In this document: piece after piece, positions 58,510-64,000 of the stretch
How the letters are laid out: each line of letters starts with the position of its first letter
Numbering within the stretch: the first letter of the stretch is position 1
Source: Henckelia pumila
Taxonomy: Eukaryota; Streptophyta; Magnoliopsida; Lamiales; Gesneriaceae
Reading direction: 5' to 3'
Assembly (NCBI RefSeq): GCF_033568475.1
Contig: NW_027331842.1
Span: 186,001-250,000 of the forward strand
Length of the DNA: 64,000 bases
The notes under the pieces: model-generated
The model's input: only the letters and a program-made list of their open reading frames with translations
Told to the model about the DNA's origin: nothing
Database searches by the model: none
Position numbers and translations under genes: made by a program

Positions 58510-59302
58510 TAGGGGTGAACATAAATTCGGTTAAACCGAATTAACCGACCGAACCGAACTAATTCGGAAATTCGGAAGTTCGGTTTTATTTTTCAAAAAA
58601 TTCGGTTTATTCGGTCAAATTGGTTCGGTCACGGTTTTTTTATTTTATAACTCGGTTAACCGATTTAACCGATAATTACAAACAATAATATAATATTTTT
58701 TATTTAAATTTTTATATTGGATTTTATTTGTTATTGGGCCACCAACTTGAGAATTCAACCCTAAAATTAAGCATTAAAATACTCATTTTTTTAATTGATT
58801 TGGCCGTCACTTTAATATATACTTGGCTCTGTACTCGTTCGCCGCTTCACTGCTCATCTCGCAATTCGATTCTTGTAAGGGCTTCGGCTGGGATTCGAGA
58901 ATAGGTTAGAGTCCTGTCTTTCCTTTATTCTCAACCCTTCATTGGTATGAATCTTGGATTTCAAAGAGAGTTATTTTTTAATTTTCTCATTACTTGTCAT
59001 CCCTTCAGTTTGTTGACTCGCGAGCTAAGGAGTTTCTTGATTTTTCATCTCCTATTGTAAATAAGAGCATTGAAGAACACTAAGATATTTTCATAAATTT
59101 CTGTGGGCAGTGGAGGAAAACGTGTGTGTGTTTTTTTTTCAGGAATAAAACGGTTAATTTGGTAACCACTGAATTAACCGATTTTAATTCGGTTCGCTTT
59201 CGATCGGTTTTTATAATAGTTTCGGTCGGTTAGGTTCTTCTAAAAAAAATCGGTTCGGTTATTCGGTTATTGGTGACCGAACCGACCGAATGCTCAGCCC
59301 TA
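58510..59302. mobile_element. hAT-like non-autonomous element rich in CGGTTCGGTT words
   Basis: 793 bp. Ends TAGGGGTGAACAT and ATGCTCAGCCCTA are inverted repeats (11 of 13), of the Ac/hAT type. Flanks CAAATATA and CATATATA are an 8-bp duplication with one mismatch. Subterminal zones (58525-58675 and 59150-59290) are dense in TTCGGTT/AACCGAA words in both orientations, as expected of transposase-binding repeats. The central 400 bp (58735-59140) is different in composition. No transposase is encoded. Confidence 0.78.
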
Positions 59303-59565
59303 CATATATATGCTATATATCTTTTTTCGTAGCAACCAAGTGTATCAATTGTCTGCTAATTAAGTATATACTCAAACGATGAACACGAGAGGCAAAGGTT
59401 ATGCTATGAGTGATGAAAATATTAGCGATGATCCACAAAGGTCTTTGATGTCGAGACACTGGGGTTATCTTACAAAGCTTCAATATTAGTTTATGATGCA
59501 TCTTCGACTGATAAGGAACAAACTTTTTGGACGAAAAATTCAATTATATTTAAAGAAAAATTAAA

Positions 59566-59823
59566 GATATGAACAGTAGTAAAACATTCAATAAAAATTA
59601 AAGAAAGAGAACCATCTATATGAATTATGACACTTAATATTATTGTTTAATTTGAAGAGCAAAAGAACGTGGAAACAAATTGAAATTATCAAATGATATG
59701 AACAGTAGTAAAACATTCAATAAAAATTAAAGGAAGAGAACCATCTATATGAATTATGACACTTAATATTATTGTTTAATTTGAAGAGCAAAAGAACGTG
59801 GAAACAAATTGAAATTATCAAAT
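59566..59823. repeat. 129-bp tandem duplication
   Basis: Two units, GATATGAACAGTAGTAAAAC to GAAATTATCAAAT, differ by eye at one base (AAAGAAAG versus AAAGGAAG). The duplication is therefore recent. Confidence 0.93.
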
Positions 59824-61179
59824 GATCAGAAGTCAACTTCAAAGGCTAGAAAATGTCGTGAATGTGGATGTCATGGTGTGTGAACGCAATTGTCCGAATT
59901 TTTATAAAGGGTTATGTCGATAATTTGTGTTTATTTTAGATTTTTTTTAAAATCAATTAATTTCCTCTAGTTTTGTAATGTATTGTTTATCAGATCAACT
60001 ATAGATACTCATAATAATTGTGACGACAGCAAGATGCATGAAGAAGATTTTGCGACTATAACTGGTAGTACTATAAATGTTTCATTTTATAAATTTATAT
60101 ATAGTATGTCATTGAGAAATTGACATTAATAATTGTTTTTATTACTCCAAGTTCTAAAAACAAGCAGACAACATTTTTTTAATCACCACTTGATTTCATC
60201 TCTCTACGTATAAGATATATAAATTAAAACATATTTTATGTTTATCACCATTGTGTCTTTGATAGTTTTTTTTTTTGTTTTTGTTTTTTTTTTATTTATG
60301 TTGGTTTTGTGTTATGACTGCTTGCATATTTTATATTTATTGAACTTCTAAAAAAAAATTCGCTAATTAGATAGAAGTAATTAGAAAACAGATGGTGAAT
60401 CTAATTTCTTTCTTTTTGGTACCATTAGTTCTTTAGTAAATAAAATATAATGTTCAGCCGAATGATACATGAAAAAGCTTAATACTTTGACCAAATTATC
60501 AATAATTCACATTGCAATTGGTTCATCATCACTCATAAATTCATAAGCATGCAAAAACATTAATTTTTTGACAAAATATTATAAAATATAAAAATTATAT
60601 TCTTTAAAACAAAAAATCCCTAACTGACTTCACAAAATTTCAGTAACTCGAACAACAAATAGCAAAAACGTACACAAGAAACAACCACAAAGTTCTCAAA
60701 TTGGAGAAGCTAAATAATTTTTAAAGACAAAAAATTAATTGGAAAAAATTACCTAGCTACCAAGGGAGCGGCGGAGGACAGTGGGCCGCCCACCCTGCCA
60801 TGGTTGGCCCGTACGGTCGATGGCCTTCCAACAAATACAGTACCATGCAAGTACCTCACCCATTCAAGTCACCCTTTTAATTTAGTGACTACATGAACTG
60901 AGATCCTAGTTACTCTCACACCACAACACTAGTTGGTTTCTCACAGAATCAATCCAACATGTCTCTCGTTCGAGTCCTTAGGCTCTTTGGACTTCATCAT
61001 CCTCTCCTCGTCACCGTCTCCTCGGGTCCTAAGCTATTTGGTTCGAACCGTGCTTTCCGATTATATATCCACGTCCAGGTCAAGACTTTTAAGACATTAT
61101 AATTAACCAGGGTTCATTCGTTCAAAGGAAATGAGTCATTAAGCATTATACACGTATTATATGTTTATTTAAAGTAGGT
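59824..61179. other. Intergenic, AT-rich
   Basis: GC-richer island at about 60760-61080 without a convincing frame. Otherwise A/T runs. No gene recognised. Confidence 0.5.
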
Positions 61180-61354
61180 CTCTTGTGAGACGATATATAG
61201 ATCTTTATCTTTGAAAGAGGTGATCAACCTTACCCATATTTAAAATTACAAATTTACAAGCAATATTTTTGCATAAAAATTAGTATTTTTTTGTCAGTAA
61301 CTAAAATAAGAGAACGATCTAACAAAATTAACGTGTAAGACCGTCTCACAAGAG
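61180..61354. mobile_element. MITE with 13-bp perfect terminal inverted repeats
   Basis: CTCTTGTGAGACG at 61180-61192 and CGTCTCACAAGAG at 61342-61354 are exact inverted repeats. The inside shares a GGGTAAGGTTGATC / TTTTTATGC pattern (minus strand) with the MITE at 20985-21148, so both seem to belong to one family. No target duplication is obvious. Confidence 0.8.
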
Positions 61355-61464
61355 TTTTTCCATTTATTAATATGAATAGTACAAATAAAAATGTATAAGA
61401 AATTAAATGAAAGAAGCTAGGGAAGAAAGTTGAGAAACAAAAATAGGGGTACGTAATTAAATAG

Positions 61465-63258
61465 TCAATAACATCTCCTGGGAACAGTCCAAGATATCGT
61501 ACTAGAATTTCTTTCCCCAGTTGTTGCCAACTGCATATACCTCTTCCAATCGTCAATCACCACCTTAATATCATGAATCTTGTTGTCCAACCCAATACAA
61601 CAATTTGCATGCATCGTAATCACCTGATCCAGATCCTTTTTGGGTTCGCAAAACCCACTAAAATAAGCAGTGTTCAAAAACCTCATCTCCATTTGAAGAT
61701 CTTTGACGTAAGGATCCATTTTGATCATGTTCAGGACGTGTTGGTCGTGTCTGCCTGGGAAATAATCATTGCCCTTGTACCAGAATTTGTAGAATTTTAT
61801 GGTTTTGTTGTTGGATTTCACGTAGTTGAAGCCTCCATTTGGGGAGTGGCCCATGTCGGTCGAGTTGAGCTTGTCGTAGTAGTGGTCGCAGGCGATTTGG
61901 AAGTCGGCGTTTGGGTAAAATTTAGGGAATGGGTCTCTCAGCCACATAACATCCGCATCCTGAGAATAAAAAATGAAAATATGGATTGCTAGATTTTAAA
62001 GCCATAAAATTCGATAAAATAAATTTTCAAATTTGAGTTTGGTCCCTATATATAAGTTAGCTAGGTTATGGTTTTTATTCAAAAAAAAATTTGGTTATAG
62101 TTTTCAAATCCACAATGAAGACATGCAACGTTTAGCATTACTCAAAAAACGTTTTATAGCCAACAAATTCTATGTCTAAATAGCGATGTTGGAAAACAGT
62201 GTTGTGACACAAAAAAATGATGATGTATATATCTGTGCATGTCACACTTCATTCCATGAAGACAAGACCAAATGCTAAAGGAAAAATTGTTATTTTGATA
62301 TATTAACTTGACTATTTTTTTTTTGTCAATTAATTTTTTAATTAAAGTTTTTTTTGGTACATTAACTTTTAATTTTCGATGATTATGGTTTAACTTGTGA
62401 TCTGACACCAAAAGTATTGATGTGACATCGAAATATAATGGCATGATATCGGAAAATACTAACGTGCTAAGATGTCACACCAACAGTTAGACCAAAGTCG
62501 TCGAAATTAAAAGTTAGTGCATCAAGACCAAACTTAGAAAAATTAATAAACCAAATAAAAGGAAAAAAATGGACAAGTTAATAAACTAAAAAAAAAAGAT
62601 TTTTTCCAAATCTAAAACACATCCTAACTTAAATGATCAAAAGTCAAATTTGAATACTTGCATGACCAACATCAACATTATCATGTCAGCCATCCATAGT
62701 GAAAGGACCGGACCTAAAACAAAAAACTATACGACGAGTCACATTTAAATACATGATTAAGGTAACAAATCACTTATTTTTATAGGTTGCACACACTACT
62801 TAAAACACATAATGGTCTAACAAGGAGAACTACTTTGAATCTTTTTTTTAATCTAGCTAATTGCATGTAAATCAAACATGGCTTACCGAGAATACGAAAT
62901 TGAATCCCAGTTGAAGAACAACTCGAAGGAAATCTATCCTTCTCCACATCATTTTCAAGTAATCCTTAGTCATGAAACGTGCTTCGCCAGTGAAATTGAC
63001 GCCCGCTGTGGTTAGGGCGAAACAATGGAGTTTTACGGCCATGCAGCGCGCATAGGCGGTATCATCTAATGCCGCAACCACCACGTGATCCAGCAGGTGA
63101 AGAGTCTGATTTCCTATCCTGAAGCTCTCCAGGAAAAAATCGAAGATCGAATTCGGTTTCGTCCACGCAGCGTTTAACGTGGTGATTATAACTGTTTTGC
63201 CGTCCTCCATGGCTGCTTCCTTCAATGTGCTCTCTAATTTATTTATTTCCTCGTTGGT
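61465..63258 (-). CDS. Nucleotide-diphospho-sugar transferase 2 (exons 2-3; exon 1 beyond window)
   Basis: Minus-strand exons 63258-62887 (372 nt) and 61959-61465 (495 nt) have exactly the lengths and phases of exons 2 and 3 of copy 1. The protein is very similar to copy 1: DADVMWLRDPF keeps the DxD motif, and the C terminus PRRCY is the same. No frame break is seen. Exon 1, with the membrane anchor, is not present before the window end; with an intron like that of copy 1 it would lie past 64 kb. Intron 2 is 927 bp against 139 bp in copy 1, because of a MITE (62280-62607) and local duplication of intron sequence. Intron 1 has another MITE (63286-63585). Confidence 0.9.
62280..62607. mobile_element. 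Foldback MITE in sugar transferase 2 intron 2
   Basis: 328 bp. GGAAAAATTGTTATTTTGAT at the left is mirrored by the right end AAAAGATTTTTTCC, and pairing continues inward (TATTAACTTG / CAAGTTAATA, ACTTTTAATT / AATTAAAAGT). Flanks AATGCTAAA and AAATCTAAA could be a 9-bp target duplication with two mismatches, as in Mutator-type elements. Confidence 0.75.
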
Positions 63259-63285
63259 CTGATCATGAATCATTGATAAAATTAA

Positions 63286-63585
63286 GGAATTGCTTTTTTG
63301 GTCCGGTATGTTTGTCACTTTACGATTTCGGTCCTCTATATTTTTAGATTTCAGTTTTAGTCCGCTATCTTTATTTTTTGGCAATTTTAGTCTTTTTTTC
63401 GATGTGGCGCTGACGTGACACCAATTCAATGTTGATGTGGAGCTAACGACACGTCAGCATTTTCGAAGAAAAATGACCGAAATTGCCAAAAATCGAAACA
63501 TACATGACTAAAACTGAAATGTTAAAACATAAAAGATCAAAATCGCAAAGTGACAAACATACAGGACTAAATTTGCAATTTTTCC
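63286..63585. mobile_element. Foldback Mutator-type MITE in sugar transferase 2 intron 1
   Basis: 300 bp. Ends GGAATTGC and GCAATTTTTCC are inverted, and long arms pair (GTATGTTTGTCACTTT with AAAGTGACAAACATAC; CGCTGACGTGACACC inward). Flanks TAAAATTAA at 63277-63285 and 63586-63594 are a perfect 9-bp target duplication, the size made by Mutator-like transposases. No coding capacity. Confidence 0.9.
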
Positions 63586-63594
63586 TAAAATTAA

Positions 63595-64000
63595 AACAGA
63601 ACCAAATTTAGCATGTTTCCATTATTTCAATGTAAATTGTTTTGTCAAATTCTTTTATTTCAGTTTGATTACGTAATTAAGGTTTGAAATCTTAAACTAA
63701 ACAAATTCTTAAACTTTAATAGATTCACACACATGCAGGATAAATGTTTTTGACAATACCAGTTGTATTGCTTTGGCATCAACATTAATCCCTCTCAACT
63801 ATATAATGCACATTTTAAATTTTTACAGACCACTAGATTATATATTTATCTTTGACTAAATTTTTAAAGATTATAACATACAAAATTTATTATAAGTAAC
63901 TATTAATTTTATTTTTTTTAAAGTAGCATGTGTGTGTATGGATGCAAGCGTACGTGCATCAAAGGCGCTATTATTAATTAAGCATTTGTCACTATAGCAA
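63595..64000. other. Part of intron 1 or upstream DNA of sugar transferase 2
   Basis: The start (CAGAACCAAATTTAGCATG ... TTACGTAATTAAGGTTTGAAATC) matches intron 1 of copy 1 at 53616-53720, which supports this being intron. No exon 1 found. Confidence 0.65.

Overview
The window is nuclear DNA of a flowering plant. The evidence is GT-AG spliceosomal introns, complete single-copy plant genes (RECQL2-like helicase, MOS2-like G-patch/KOW protein, cytosolic TrpRS, SKIP25/KUF1-like F-box-kelch protein), plant Ty1-copia elements, a large LTR ending TGTAACACCC, a tRNA-derived SINE and many MITEs. The protein style suggests a eudicot, possibly an asterid/Lamiales species. That placement is inference only.

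Left arm (1-11.6 kb): the 3' part of a BAHD acyltransferase (+), an intronless GT4-type glycosyltransferase (-), a possible 97-aa small protein (+), AT-rich DNA with two copies of one dispersed repeat (the second carrying an expanded minisatellite), and an intronless F-box/kelch gene (-).

Transposon belt (11.6-33.7 kb): a very young 6.4-kb Ty1-copia element (LTRs differ at one base, AAAAT target duplication) sits about 0.2 kb upstream of the F-box start codon. It is followed by a SINE with a duplicated 3' module, a MITE, a decayed 6.2-kb Ty1-copia element (TAAAC duplication, one frameshift and three stops), a 2.6-kb solo LTR (ATTTG duplication) and a hAT-type MITE.

Gene-rich part (34-55 kb): a 20-exon RECQL2-like helicase (+, 702 aa, all exon phases consistent) converges on intronless MOS2 (-). 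MOS2 is divergent from an 11-exon cytosolic tryptophanyl-tRNA synthetase (+, 399 aa). A 3-exon type II membrane nucleotide-diphospho-sugar transferase (-, 403 aa) follows.

Right arm (55-64 kb): a broken copy of the sugar transferase, a hAT-like non-autonomous element, a 129-bp tandem duplication, a MITE, and a second sugar transferase (-) whose first exon lies beyond the window. The two intact copies have equal exon 2 and exon 3 lengths, so they form a tandem array. The introns of the second copy carry two foldback MITEs.

No CRISPR, rRNA or stand-alone tRNA gene is visible. The genes are ordinary plant housekeeping, regulatory and metabolic genes. The most unusual features are in the mobile elements: a possible self-priming arrangement in the older copia element, an extra hydrophobic leader ORF in the young one, and promoter-proximal insertion at the F-box gene.
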